Positions 28,822 through 38,179 of a stretch of 64,000 bases of DNA are shown here, piece after piece. Source of the stretch: Arenicellales bacterium (GTDB lineage: Bacteria > Pseudomonadota > Gammaproteobacteria > Arenicellales > JAJDZL01). How positions within the stretch are numbered: the first letter of the stretch is position 1; each line of letters opens with the position of its first letter. The stretch spans positions 1,736,001 through 1,800,000 of the forward strand of contig OY282380.1 of NCBI GenBank assembly GCA_958295885.1, given 5' to 3'. The translations under genes were made by a program, and so were the position numbers. The notes under the pieces are model-generated. The model did no database searches. It saw only the letters and a list, made by a program, of their open reading frames with translations, and was not told the origin of the DNA.

Positions 28822-29865
28822 ATGAAACGAATTTATGCCTTTCTACTCGCATTGATGTTTTTCGGGAGTGCTGCCGCTTCTGAAAGCAAGGTCGTGGTTA
28901 CTATTAACCCAATTCATAGTTTGGTTGCGTCGGTGATGGAGGGAATTGGAACACCTGCACTCATAATAAAGGGAAATGAATCCCTTCACGGATATCAAAT
29001 TAAACCATCTGACTCTAGACTATTGGAAGATGCTGGTGTGATTTTTTGGATTGGTCCGACTATGGAGTCAACTTTCATTGCTCCCATCTCAAACCTGCGG
29101 GAAGACACAAAAGTGATCGAGGTCGGAACGATGCACGGTTTGAAACTTTACGAATCTCGTGAATCTCCAGAAGGCGCACATGGAGATGACCATGGAGATG
29201 ACCGTGGAGATGATCATGGGGATGATCATGGAGATGACCGTGGAGATGATCATGGGGATGATCATGGGGATGATCATGGGGATGATCATGACGGGAAAGA
29301 AGAGCACGATGATGACCATGCCGAAGAAGAAATGCACGGACACGGACACAGTCGTTACGACATGCACATCTGGCTTGATATAAACAACGCGAAGGTGATC
29401 ACAGAAGAAACAGCTGAGCAGCTTGCAGACGTATTTCCTCAACATGAAGATCGGCTCATTTCAAATGTGAACAAAACACTAGAGAAACTGGATGCACTGG
29501 ATGCGGAACTCCGAAGTCTGTCAGAATCATTTGCAAGTTCACCTTATGTGGTATTTCACGACGCGTATCAGTATCTTGAAAAGAGGCTGGGACTCAACAA
29601 TGTTGGTTCAGTTACCGTCAATCCTGAACTTCAAGCGGGAGCAAGAAGGCTGGTGGAGGTGCGTGAGACGATTAGAAATACCGGGGCAACATGCGTATTC
29701 AACGAACCGCAGTTCAATCCAAGTGTACTGGAAATTGTTTCTGAAGGCACAGATTTGAAAATCGGGACTCTGGACCCGCTGGGTGCAGATGTTGAGCCTG
29801 GACCGGATGCTTACTTTCAGATCTTGCGAAACATGGTGCTCTCCTTAAAAGACTGCTTGGGTTGA
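28822..29865 (+). CDS. znuA: Zinc ABC transporter substrate-binding protein
   Basis: 347 residues from the ATG at 28822 (TGGAGG ribosome site), which gives a proper signal peptide KRIYAFLLALMFFGSAAASE; an upstream ATG at 28786 would bury it. Zinc ligands of cluster A-I proteins: His in TINPIHSLVASVM, His in DMHIWLDINNAK, His in VVFHDAYQYLEK, Asp near the end (TLDPLGADVEPG). Between about residues 112 and 165 is the metal-scavenging loop, here built from a dozen tandem GDDH/GDDR units followed by His/Glu-rich sequence. It captures periplasmic zinc for ZnuBC. Confidence 0.95.
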   Translation: MKRIYAFLLALMFFGSAAASESKVVVTINPIHSLVASVMEGIGTPALIIKGNESLHGYQIKPSDSRLLEDAGVIFWIGPTMESTFIAPISNLREDTKVIEVGTMHGLKLYESRESPEGAHGDDHGDDRGDDHGDDHGDDRGDDHGDDHGDDHGDDHDGKEEHDDDHAEEEMHGHGHSRYDMHIWLDINNAKVITEETAEQLADVFPQHEDRLISNVNKTLEKLDALDAELRSLSESFASSPYVVFHDAYQYLEKRLGLNNVGSVTVNPELQAGARRLVEVRETIRNTGATCVFNEPQFNPSVLEIVSEGTDLKIGTLDPLGADVEPGPDAYFQILRNMVLSLKDCLG

Positions 29866-29931
29866 TGCAACTTGAATGAACGAAATTAACCTCGTTCGGT
29901 TGCGATAATTCAACTCATTATCAACGAGACA

Positions 29932-29974
29932 GGCCGAGTAAGCGGGGCCCGGTAACGACCCCGCTTACTCGGCC
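29932..29974. repeat. Long perfect hairpin downstream of znuA
   Basis: GGCCGAGTAAGCGGGG (29932-29947) and its exact complement (29959-29974) form a 16 bp stem with an 11-base loop. There is no T-run, but it lies 66 bp after the znuA stop and could terminate transcription or protect mRNA ends. The right arm runs into GACACTA, the terminal heptamer also seen at IS630 and ISNCY ends, so it may instead be an IS-end relic. Confidence 0.6.
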
Positions 29975-30011
29975 GACACTATATAAGTAAATTCTCGCAA
30001 AAATGCTCAAT

Positions 30012-30118
30012 TGTGCAGAACAGAACACAATAATTACAACGGATTGAAAAATTCAGAAATGAAGAAATTTCTGAAAATCATCGATTTTCAGGAGCCAAAT
30101 GGCAACGATGGATTAAAG
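30012..30118. repeat. Dispersed repeat, copy A
   Basis: About 107 bp that recurs at 62650-62755 with roughly four in five bases identical, including an identical block ATTACAACGGATTGAAAAAT. Copy A contains a palindrome CTGAAAATC-ATC-GATTTTCAG. Probably the edge of a mobile element; the flanks 29990-30480 hold no recognisable gene. Confidence 0.6.
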
Positions 30119-30479
30119 CACTGGGCTGGGATCAATAGTTTTCTGCCGCGATGCTTGGCAAAATGTGGCGGTGAATTCGCGCTGAAGAGATTAAGTTAGA
30201 ACTTCGAGCGCATGCTCAATCTACTGGGAATCCAAGCCTTGCTGTCATATTGCGCCTGCCATTAGAGAATGGGGTTGAAGGTCGAACAAAAACCAAAATA
30301 GCTGCTGTTTGAGGTGAAATCGAGGTTCGGCAACCCCCAATTGAGTGAGTGAATTCAGAAATGGGGGCTCAAAACTGCAGGCATCGTTATCGCCAAGATT
30401 TTAGCCAAAGCTATATTCAATGGATTGAAGAAGCCTAGAGATGCTCTGCTTATCAGATTTGTTGAAATTTATCCGAAAT

Positions 30480-32080
30480 CTAGTTTTCTAAATTCAATAA
30501 TAGACTCTTGCAATATTCATTGTCCGGTTCACGCTCAACTCCAATCCTAACCACGTCACGTGCACGATTCGAGTTACCTGTATTGAGGTGTAACCATGCT
30601 AGACGGGAACAATTTGTAGCTGAGAGTCTCAGCAATTGTAGTTCTAACACCTCAATTACTCGCCCCAATAACTCATGTACTTCCCCAGACCAAGCTTCCT
30701 CATTCCTCTGATCTTTGAGTTCTCGAATACGATAATTGAACGTGTTTGCGATTTCGCCAAGATCTTCCTGTTTTGATGATTCGAGTAATGCTACTTCACA
30801 GAGTGCATGAATTCCCCCCCCCCCTCGCATCGTTGCTTGATGCACAAAGTCTAGCTAGCTTTTTCCAAGCGTTACGTTGCTCCGGCGTTTCTGCAGATTT
30901 TAAATACTGTCTTACATATTCCTTGGCTTTTTCTTTTGACTTTTTGTCATTATTAAATTTCAAAATTAAATCAACAAGAAGTAAATAGGCTTTTGGAAAT
31001 TGCCTTGCAAGAAATTCTAATATTGGAAGCGCCTTATCTAATTCTTTTGAATTACCGCCAACTCGTTCTGAAACTGATCGAAAGAGAATTTCGATTCTTG
31101 GGAAAACGCCGTGGTGAGCATATCCTCTCTTCCCGACACCAAACTCCATTAGAAGCTTCCGATCCCGTTCAACCGGAAATTTAAAAGGACTCACTTCCAA
31201 TTCCCGTCGACCAAAAATAGTCGCCGCCAATGGAACACAAACGAAAGAAGCCTGGTCTTTATCGGAAATAATACGTTCGATCAGAGAAAATCTATATAAC
31301 TCATCTAAACCACTTTGAACATTAAATCGCTCTGTTCCTGGTCTTAGAGACACCGCTTCAATCGCAACTTCAGGAACATAGGCTCTCCAGCTAGAAAGTA
31401 AAAAAATATTCGCTGACCCGCAGGACTAAGGGAGGCGTATGTCCTCTCGAAAAGTGCGTCAAATAATCGATCAGAGGTTTCGAAAATTCGCTTGGGCTTT
31501 ACTGCGCGTCTTTTCTTAGCGACTTCTCCGAGTAGTATCTTAATAACATATGGATGTCCCTCAGATTCAGACACGAGTATTGACTTGTAGTCTTGGTTCA
31601 AAAAATTTATAAACCCAAGCCGAATAGCATGCTGATTAATCAATTTGTATGCTTCTTCTTCTGACATTCCGCCAATTTCAATAGGATAGTCTCCGACAAA
31701 ATCTCGGTATCGAGTTGTGATTAGCACCTTATTCGGCAATGTAATATAAGTATCAATCCAATCAACAACTTCAACTGGATTTTGTAATGTTTCAAAATTA
31801 TCGAGTACGAACAATGTAGGGCGGCCATCTGCACCTTCGGAAAGACACTCATTAAAATACTCATCAGCGTTGAATCCACTTGATTCCCGTTCTGGTGGTT
31901 CCATCAACTCTGCGACCGTGTTTGAAATATCATGTCGCGTGAAAACACGACGAGAAACAGGTCTTGGACCAGAGTCAAGTAAATCTATATCACGCGCACT
32001 GATCCATAAAATTACGTCATAAATTGGAGAATCTTGCTCAGAAAGTTTTTGAATTGCCGCAATTGTGGTTGTAGTTTTTC
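30480..32080 (-). pseudogene. STAND/NB-ARC-type NTPase with TPR-like C-terminus, decapitated and frameshifted
   Basis: Leftward from the ISNCY junction: the end of Walker A (SGKTTTTIAAIQKL), sensor/Walker B PTLFVLDNFETLQNP and NKVLITTRYRD, a winged-helix region (LSPAGQRIFF), a second frame AIEAVSLRPGTERFNVQSGL, FGRRELEVSPFKFPVERD, and a third frame with helical repeats (LGRVIEVLELQLLRLSATNC). The frame switches are at a run of seven A (31400-31406, plus strand) and a run of eleven C (30814-30824). Everything N-terminal to Walker A, including any effector domain, has been removed. STAND NTPases are commonly signalling or anti-phage proteins; without the effector this cannot be assigned. Confidence 0.8.
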
Positions 32081-33229
32081 CAGAAACCGATGTCCACTAT
32101 CCCACGGATTTGGGGTTGCTGTGGGACTCGATGCGTTGTCTGATTCGCATCTGGGCATCGTTGGCGGATGCGCGCGGAGTGAAGGGCTGGCGGCAGTGGC
32201 AGTACTGGATGCGCGAGACCAAGAGACACTACAACAACGTGCGAAATTCCAAGCGTCGCGGTCGTTCGCCGACGTGCATTAAGCGGTATTTGTCCGTCTG
32301 TGAGATGCTGGTGCAGCGTGCTGAGCATACGCTTGAGCAGGTGATCGGGAGCGAGCTGCCATTTGCTGATGTGCTGAAAGTGAAACAACTTGAAGAACTT
32401 ATCGAACACGCAAGACGCTTTAGCGATCAAGTTCGGCGGCGTCTGCTTGATGGTGAGAAGATCCCACATAAGGAAAAAGTGTTTTCGATCTTCGAGCCCC
32501 ACACCCGTTGGATCAGCAAAGGCAAAGCCGGCTGTACGCAGGAGCTGGGCGTGCCGGTGTGCGTGGTCGAAGACCAGTATCGGTTCTTGCTGCATCATCA
32601 GATCATGTGGGATGGCACCGATGTCGATTATGCGGTCTCGGCCGTGTCGCAGACCCAGCAGCGCTTTGCTGATTTTAGCGCCTGCAGTTTCGACAAGGGT
32701 TTTCACTCCGTGCCCAACCAGGCGCAGCTGGCTGAACAGTTGGAACAATGTGCGCTGCCGCGCAAGGGACGACTCAGCGTGGCGGCTGCCGAGCATGAAG
32801 CCCAGGACTGGTTCAAAGCGGCGCGCAAGCAGCATCCGGCAATCGAATCAAAGATCAACTGTTTGGAACACTGCGGATTGGACCGTGTTTTCGACCATGG
32901 CAAAGAAGGTTTCGCCCCAGCGGTGTCGCTGTCGGTGCTGTCAGCGAATCTGAAGCGACTCGGTACGCTGTTGCGCGACAAAAAGCGCAAATCTCTGGCT
33001 CGCCGCCAACGCTTGCGCGCAGCTTAGCGCATCTTTTCCCTGATTGATAATTGAAAATCCGGCTCCCGGAGGATCGGGCGCGGACGAAATCTACGAATTT
33101 CAGCGTTTTTTTCTGATTTCCAGTTTATTTCATCGTACCGCTCGAATTGCTGCTGTCTTGCCCGCGGATTTTCGCCGGCTTGTGGCCGATTTGGGCGCAA
33201 ATTGGTTGTTTTCTGCCAGACACTAATTA
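32081..33229 (+). pseudogene. ISNCY-type transposase, 5'-truncated, with right IS end
   Basis: One open frame from the NTPase junction: ETDVHYPTDLGLLWDSMRCL, RGRSPTCIKRYLSVCEMLVQ, FEPHTRWISKGKAGCTQELG, DKGFHSVPNQAQLAEQLEQC, PRKGRLS, HPAIESKINCLEHCGLDRVF to a stop at 33025-33027, then about 200 bp of 3' sequence ending CAGACACTA near 33229. The first third of the transposase is missing. The 3' 520 bp are nearly identical to 24957-25483. Confidence 0.85.
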
Positions 33230-33230
33230 A

Positions 33231-33620
33231 TTTGACATTTAAATTGAATAAAGCCAAAGACAGAACAGTCAGCCGCACGCGCTTTGACGACAGCAATCGA
33301 GCCACGGAGTCATCGCATGAACCCTGATCTCCGACGATCAGCTGACCAATGCCAAACTGAATGATGACTCCTGCTACCAGCATGTTCGGATAATGGGTGC
33401 TGTACAGCGTCAGTTCTGAGTAGTCACTTCGACGTCCAGCATTGCGAAAACAATCAAGTTCAGCGATTGCGATCAGATCGTTCAGCTGCCGTGTTCTGTC
33501 ATGCCCGCAACCGGCGACTTCATCGCCTTGTGTCAAAACTGATCCGACTGGCTCACCACCTTCCCGTTTGCCGATCTCGGCTTGTTCCTCGGCAAGTTTT
33601 AGAAATTTTTCAATATTCAT
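33231..33620 (-). pseudogene. Nucleoside/cytosine deaminase-like protein with lost catalytic residues
   Basis: Begins MNIEKFLKLAEEQAEIGKRE and EGGEPVGSVL, as in fungal-type cytosine deaminases. The zinc site is destroyed: the expected H-A-E reads I-A-E (IAIAELDCFRNAGRRSDYSE), and P-C-x-x-C reads P-N-M-L-V (STHYPNMLVAGVIIQFG). The C-terminus is cut by the ISNCY end at about 33230. The rest is well conserved, so decay is recent or the protein was kept for another role before truncation. Divergent from upp, which would use the uracil produced. Confidence 0.75.
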
Positions 33621-33793
33621 AGCCGTAGTCGCCTGCAGTGAATTCCAGAATACATTCCTAGTTTACAATAAATCAGACAGCGTTGATACAATTGCGAATT
33701 CGGAACCCACTACAAGACTCGTCGGTCTTTAAATTTCAACCGCGATGTGAAACGGAGATGCATCGTTTTCGTAGAGTCAGAAGGAGGCAAGTA

Positions 33794-34420
33794 ATGTCGG
33801 TTAAGTGTGTTGAACATCCTCTTATTGATCACAAACTTAGTTATATGCGTGACAAAAACACCAGACCAGATCTGTTTCGCCAGCTGGTTGGGGAAGTGGC
33901 GATGTTATTGGCGTATGAAGTGACGCGCGATCTGCCTTTGGAGAATCTCAGCATAGACACGCCGCTCGAAACCATGCAGGCTCCTTTCCTAGCTGGCAAA
34001 AATCCTTGCTTGATCTCAATACTCCGAGCGGGCAACGGCCTGCTGGACGGAGTGCTTCAGCTCATCCCTACCGCACGCGTTGGTCATGTCGGGCTCTACC
34101 GCGACCCTGAGACGCTGATCGCAATCGAGTATTACTTTAAGGTTCCAAGAGATTTGGGAGAGCGTCTGTGCATCGTAGTCGATCCCATGCTTGCCACCGC
34201 GAACACCGCCATTGCGGCGGTTGAGAAACTGAAACAGGCAGGGGCTAAGAAAATTAAGTTTTTGTGTCTGCTCACTGCACCTGAAGGAGTCGAAGCTTTT
34301 GAACGGGCGCATCCAGACATCGAACTTTATACAGCTGCGATTGATCGGCAACTGAATGACCATGGTTACATTCTTCCAGGTCTTGGTGACGCTGGAGACC
34401 GAATTTTCGGCACCCAGTAA
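33794..34420 (+). CDS. upp: Uracil phosphoribosyltransferase
   Basis: 208 residues from the ATG at 33794, which has a strong AAGGAGG 7 bases upstream; the frame open from 33683 is not used. Conserved blocks: [38 protein letters not shown], the PRPP loop [16 protein letters not shown] (family usually MLATGGS or MLATGNS) and the uracil-binding end [18 protein letters not shown]. It makes UMP from uracil and PRPP. Lies between the dead deaminase and the aroE-eutB pair. Confidence 0.93.
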   Translation: MSVKCVEHPLIDHKLSYMRDKNTRPDLFRQLVGEVAMLLAYEVTRDLPLENLSIDTPLETMQAPFLAGKNPCLISILRAGNGLLDGVLQLIPTARVGHVGLYRDPETLIAIEYYFKVPRDLGERLCIVVDPMLATANTAIAAVEKLKQAGAKKIKFLCLLTAPEGVEAFERAHPDIELYTAAIDRQLNDHGYILPGLGDAGDRIFGTQ

Positions 34421-34486
34421 GTGAAGCATCTTCTGTTTCATCCGCAGCGAAAATTCGCGCCCGCCAGCAGCATGGTCACTTTATAG

Positions 34487-35332
34487 ATGACGGACTTATT
34501 TGATTTCAAGCCCAGAAAGCTGTTGTACGCAGTTTTCGGAAACCCCATTTCACATAGTAAATCTCCAATGGTTCACGCTCTGTTTGCAAAACAGTTCGGC
34601 ATCAATTTGGAGTATCGAGCAGTGCAGATCGATGTCGGTGGTTTTGAACAGGCAGTGAGTGCATTTCAGGCAAGTGGAGGAAATGGCATCAACGTGACGA
34701 TTCCGTTCAAATTCAATGCCTACAGGCTGGTTGATCGGTTGAGCGAACGGGCCGCAGCTGCGGGCGCGGTGAATACGATTGTTTTCGACGAAGTCATTTC
34801 GGGTGACAACACTGACGGCATTGGTCTGGTAACTGATATCGAGACGAATTGTGGGATTCAGCTTAAGGGACGAAACATTCTGATCGCAGGAGCGGGCGGT
34901 GCAGCGCGCGGAATTTTGAGTCCGATCCTTGATCGAAATCCTCTGGCGGCAACGGTAGCCAATCGCACAAAAGACAGAGCCTTGGATCTGGCTCGGGAAT
35001 TTTCCAGATTCGGTGAAATTTCTGGCTGTGGTCTTGACGAAGTTTCAGGACGGTCGTATGACATCGTCATCAATGCGACGTCAACCGAATTAACCGGCGC
35101 TCTGCCTGCGGTTTCACCACATGTATTTGAAAATGCTGAGCTGGCGTATGACTTGATGTATGGCGCCGAGCGGACTCTGTTTATGAAATGGGGACAAAAG
35201 AACGGCGCTCGAATGGTTTCCGACGGTCTGGGCATGCTGGTCGAACAGGCTGCTGAGTCATTTCTGATCTGGCATGGACAAAAACCCGAAACCGGTTCAG
35301 TGATCGAAGCTGTGAGGCAGAAACTGCGATGA
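34487..35332 (+). CDS. aroE: Shikimate/quinate dehydrogenase-like protein
   Basis: 281 residues. Substrate-binding N-terminus with FGNPISHSKSPMVHALFA, the catalytic Lys/Asn segment GINVTIPFKFNAYRL, GDNTDGIGLVTDIE, the nucleotide loop ILIAGAGGAARGIL and NRTKDRA (NADP-type Arg). The C-terminal GLGMLVEQAAESFLIWHG is also typical. It reduces 3-dehydroshikimate in aromatic amino acid synthesis or acts on quinate. The stop overlaps the eutB start (ATGA), so the pair is coupled; this unusual partner leaves open a specialised dehydrogenase role. Confidence 0.88.
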   Translation: MTDLFDFKPRKLLYAVFGNPISHSKSPMVHALFAKQFGINLEYRAVQIDVGGFEQAVSAFQASGGNGINVTIPFKFNAYRLVDRLSERAAAAGAVNTIVFDEVISGDNTDGIGLVTDIETNCGIQLKGRNILIAGAGGAARGILSPILDRNPLAATVANRTKDRALDLAREFSRFGEISGCGLDEVSGRSYDIVINATSTELTGALPAVSPHVFENAELAYDLMYGAERTLFMKWGQKNGARMVSDGLGMLVEQAAESFLIWHGQKPETGSVIEAVRQKLR

Positions 35333-36327
35333 GTGACCATTTGATTGATCTGTCGTTCATTCGCGCGGCGAGGGATGCGATTGATCGGGATTTTCTGGAT
35401 ACCAATACGGTGGTTTCTGCTGCGCTGACCGAAAAGACGGACCAGCCCGTTTACCTGAAACTCGAAAATCAGCAGGTGACTGAAAGCTTCAAGATACGCG
35501 GCGCCCTCAATGCAGTGCGAAGACTTGGCGCCGATAAGCAAAAAAGAGGCGTAGTCTGCGTATCTTCTGGAAACCATGGACGTGGGATTGCATACGCTGC
35601 CAGCTTGAACGGAATTCGGGCAGTGATCTGCATGTCCAATCTGGTTCCACAAAATAAAATCAACGCAATCAAGGCGCTTGGTGCAGAAGTTCGCATTGTT
35701 GGCGCTTCACAGGACGAAGCTGAGATAACGGCAGACCGCATTGTTGCGGAATCAGACATGACCATGCTGTCGCCATTCGATCACCGAGATATTATTGCGG
35801 GCCAGGGAACGATAGGATTGGAACTTTATGAGAAAATTCCAAGTCTCTCGACGGTTTTGGCGCCGGTGTCCGGGGGAGGGCTGATTGGCGGAATTGCGAT
35901 CGCCTTAAAAGCGCTCGATCCTGCGATTCGGGTGATTGGAATTTCGATGGAAAGAGGCGCTGCGATGCATGCAAGCATTCAGAACGGTTCGCCTGTTGAA
36001 GTTAAGGAATTACCGACCTTGGCTGATGCATTGGGTGGCGGCATCGGACTTGACAATTCTTACACATTCAAGATTGTGCAGGATCTGGTGGACGAATTGA
36101 TCCTGGTCAGCGAATCTGAGATCGCTGCTGCAATTCGTCATCTGTACTGGAAGGAAAAACAGATCGTTGAAGGTGCAGGTTCCGTTGGCGTGGCTGCAGT
36201 CCTTGCCGACAGGGTTTCGCTCACGGGGCCGACCGCGGTTCTGATCAGCGGCGGCAATATTGATCTGAATCAGCACTACCGAATCATTGCTGGCGAATAC
36301 GTCGATGCAGCGCTGAATCAGCATTAA
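35329..36327 (+). CDS. eutB: Hydroxyectoine utilisation dehydratase-like PLP enzyme
   Basis: 332 residues, fold type II PLP enzyme of the threonine dehydratase/serine racemase group. PLP lysine in VTESFKIRGALNAVRRL; phosphate loop VSGGGLIGGIA; substrate segment VSSGNHGRGIAYAA. The blocks MERGAAMHASI and ELPTLADALGGGIGLDNSYTF resemble EutB more than catabolic threonine dehydratase. EutB removes the hydroxyl from the ring-opened hydroxyectoine. doeB at 19.9 kb is the other ectoine-pathway gene present; eutC, eutD and doeA are not in the window. Confidence 0.75.
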   Translation: MSDHLIDLSFIRAARDAIDRDFLDTNTVVSAALTEKTDQPVYLKLENQQVTESFKIRGALNAVRRLGADKQKRGVVCVSSGNHGRGIAYAASLNGIRAVICMSNLVPQNKINAIKALGAEVRIVGASQDEAEITADRIVAESDMTMLSPFDHRDIIAGQGTIGLELYEKIPSLSTVLAPVSGGGLIGGIAIALKALDPAIRVIGISMERGAAMHASIQNGSPVEVKELPTLADALGGGIGLDNSYTFKIVQDLVDELILVSESEIAAAIRHLYWKEKQIVEGAGSVGVAAVLADRVSLTGPTAVLISGGNIDLNQHYRIIAGEYVDAALNQH

Positions 36328-36389
36328 AAATCGCAGGCTTCGATGGTACGGAGGCTGTGAATTTATCGATTCGTTAGCGAGCCGACTCT

Positions 36390-36930
36390 GTTGAGTCTGA
36401 GCGAATTTATGAATTTGAAGAGGCAATCACTAAATCTTGCTCGACTGATCCTCAATTTCTGAATCAAGAGACCAAAATTGGGACTTAAAAGTTCCAATTC
36501 CACTTCAGATCACAGTTTTTTTACCGAATTTCAACCTCGTTCGCTGATTTTGGGTGCTATACGACATCAGAGATTCTCGAAGCCCGCTAGCCCGTAATTC
36601 TCGTGCGCCGTGGAAAGGCGCTCAGATCCAGTCGCAAGGTGTTAGCATTGAACAGATTGCTTGAGCAGCGCTTTGCAAACAGATTGTACTGGAGTTTAAG
36701 AAGTCGGTTTTCGGCATCTCCTCTGCGATAGCAGAAATCCTCGTACAAGGCTTGATCGCGATGGGTTTCGGCCTACCGCGAAGTGACGATAAAGCGGGCG
36801 TTGTCCTTGCAATCCCACATCTGCTCGGTTGGGTCGAACTTGCCCGGCAGCGACTCGGCTTTGCAGATCATGTGCCTTGCGATGCACTTTTGAGATTAAC
36901 CGCTTCGATAATTTCTGGTGACGTCGTCCC
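36390..36930 (-). pseudogene. IS1380-like transposase, C-terminal remnant
   Basis: The minus strand reads AESLPGKFDPTEQMWDCKDN, ARFIVTS, a stop, then DQALYEDFCYRRGDAENRLL and LFAKRCSSNLFNANTLRLDL, the E-N-R block and C-terminus of IS1380 transposases. The following AT-rich sequence to about 36390 may be the IS end. The N-terminal portion of a similar transposase lies at 38180-38800 on the same strand. Confidence 0.65.
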
Positions 36931-37078
36931 GAGTAAAATTAATCATGTCTTAACAAATTTGTCGTGTACACCTGTTTAGTAGATCAGGTTTATTTCTTCC
37001 CATCAACTATTTTTCATTGCCTTTCATCTTAGTTTATTCAATACTTTTGCTGAATAAAGCTTTGAACAACATGCATTG

Positions 37079-37996
37079 ATGGAGACAGCCTTGGAAACAA
37101 TCAAGAGCATTGAAAATGTTCGGGCTGTCTTGCTTGACGTTGATGGTACGCTGGTGAGACTGTGAAAGTATTGCCAAATTAGTTTAAATCGAGTGGATCA
37201 TGAAAATATAACTTATTGAATTAATTGATATTAAATATTTTTTCTGATTCAGAATCTTACGGAAAAGTGAATACTTTCACAGCCTCTGGTGCATTGCAAT
37301 AAAGTGCTTGACGGTGCACCGGAGCTTGTTTCCCATTTGAGAAACCGAAGAATCCAAATTCGTTTTGTAACAAATATGACTGGTCATGCTAGGGACGATA
37401 TCGCTGCGTTTCTTGAAGGTATCGGCATTGAAGCATATGCAAGTGAAGTGCATACGTCGGTGGATGCATCCTTGCGCTACATTGATGAGAATTATTTTGG
37501 GAAAGCCGGATTTCTCGTCCTGCCCGAACCGCTCAAAGCACGATTCAGTCATATCGAAACTTCTGAAACATCACCTGATTTTGTTCTGATCGGCGACAAT
37601 TACGATGAGTTCAATAACAAACTATTGGACAGAATTTACCTATACCTGCAACAAGGGTCCTCTCTCATCACTTTTCATAAAAATGTCTACTGTTTCAAGG
37701 ATGGAAAAAGACATCTGGATAGTGGAGCCTATACCCGTCTGCTGGAGGATGCAACCGGCTTGGAAGCCTGCGTTACTGGAAAACCATCTCCAATGTTCTT
37801 TGAGCTGGCAATGAAGTCTTTGGATCTCCCTAAAAGTCAAATTCTGGTCATTGGAGATGATGTTGAAACAGATATTTTGGGAGACAAAATAGCGAACTTC
37901 AATCAATTCTGGTTGGCTCTGGAAAATTCGAAAGCATTCAACTGCACTCAAGTAATCCAAAACCAAGCCTCTTTGTCAAAAACCTTAGCGAGTTAA
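37079..37996 (+). pseudogene. HAD-superfamily (NagD/class IIA) phosphatase interrupted by MITE
   Basis: The ATG at 37079 starts METALETIKSIENVRAVLLD and continues VDGTLV (HAD motif I, DXDGT) up to 37155; after the 131 bp insert and one 4 bp duplicate, the frame resumes at 37291 as HCNKVLDGAPELVSHLRNR, FVTNMTGHARDDIAAFL (motif II T-N), the class IIA cap, KPSPMFFELAMK (motif III Lys) and ILVIGDDVETDILGDKIANF (motif IV). Joined, the protein is about 260 residues, normal for this class, with every motif intact. So the insertion is the only lesion. Substrate unknown (NagD-type enzymes act on sugar or nucleoside phosphates). Confidence 0.88.
37156..37286. mobile_element. MITE family 1, copy B (131 bp)
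   Basis: Begins GAGACTGTGAAAGTATTG and ends with the complement of GAGGCTGTGAAAGTATTC; flanked by TGGT on both sides (37152-37155, 37287-37290). AT-rich interior, no coding capacity. Aligned in reverse orientation it matches copy A at 24577-24695 over its length with a few indels. It sits inside the HAD gene just after the DVDGT motif. Confidence 0.9.
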
Positions 37997-38179
37997 TTGA
38001 TGTTTTCTGACAAAGGAAATAAGAAATACACTGTAGAAATAAGAACTAAGTTAGTGGAATCTATAAATCCGAAATGAGAGAATTTTTCAGCCAGCAGATT
38101 CGAGAATTTAGTCGATTTTCCGAATATCTAATACGCGGTCCGGCGAGAACAGCCCAAGGGGTTTTTCATTTTATGGTGG

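Noticed and set aside
29170..29300. Regular 12-nt repeats that might suggest a CRISPR-like or satellite array
   Set aside because: They are in frame and encode the GDDH/GDDR units of the ZnuA metal loop; there are no spacers.
30480..32080. Active STAND-type anti-phage gene
   Set aside because: The N-terminus up to Walker A is missing and two further frame breaks occur; no effector domain can be seen.
36752..36979. 75-codon plus-strand open frame
   Set aside because: It is antisense to the IS1380 transposase remnant.
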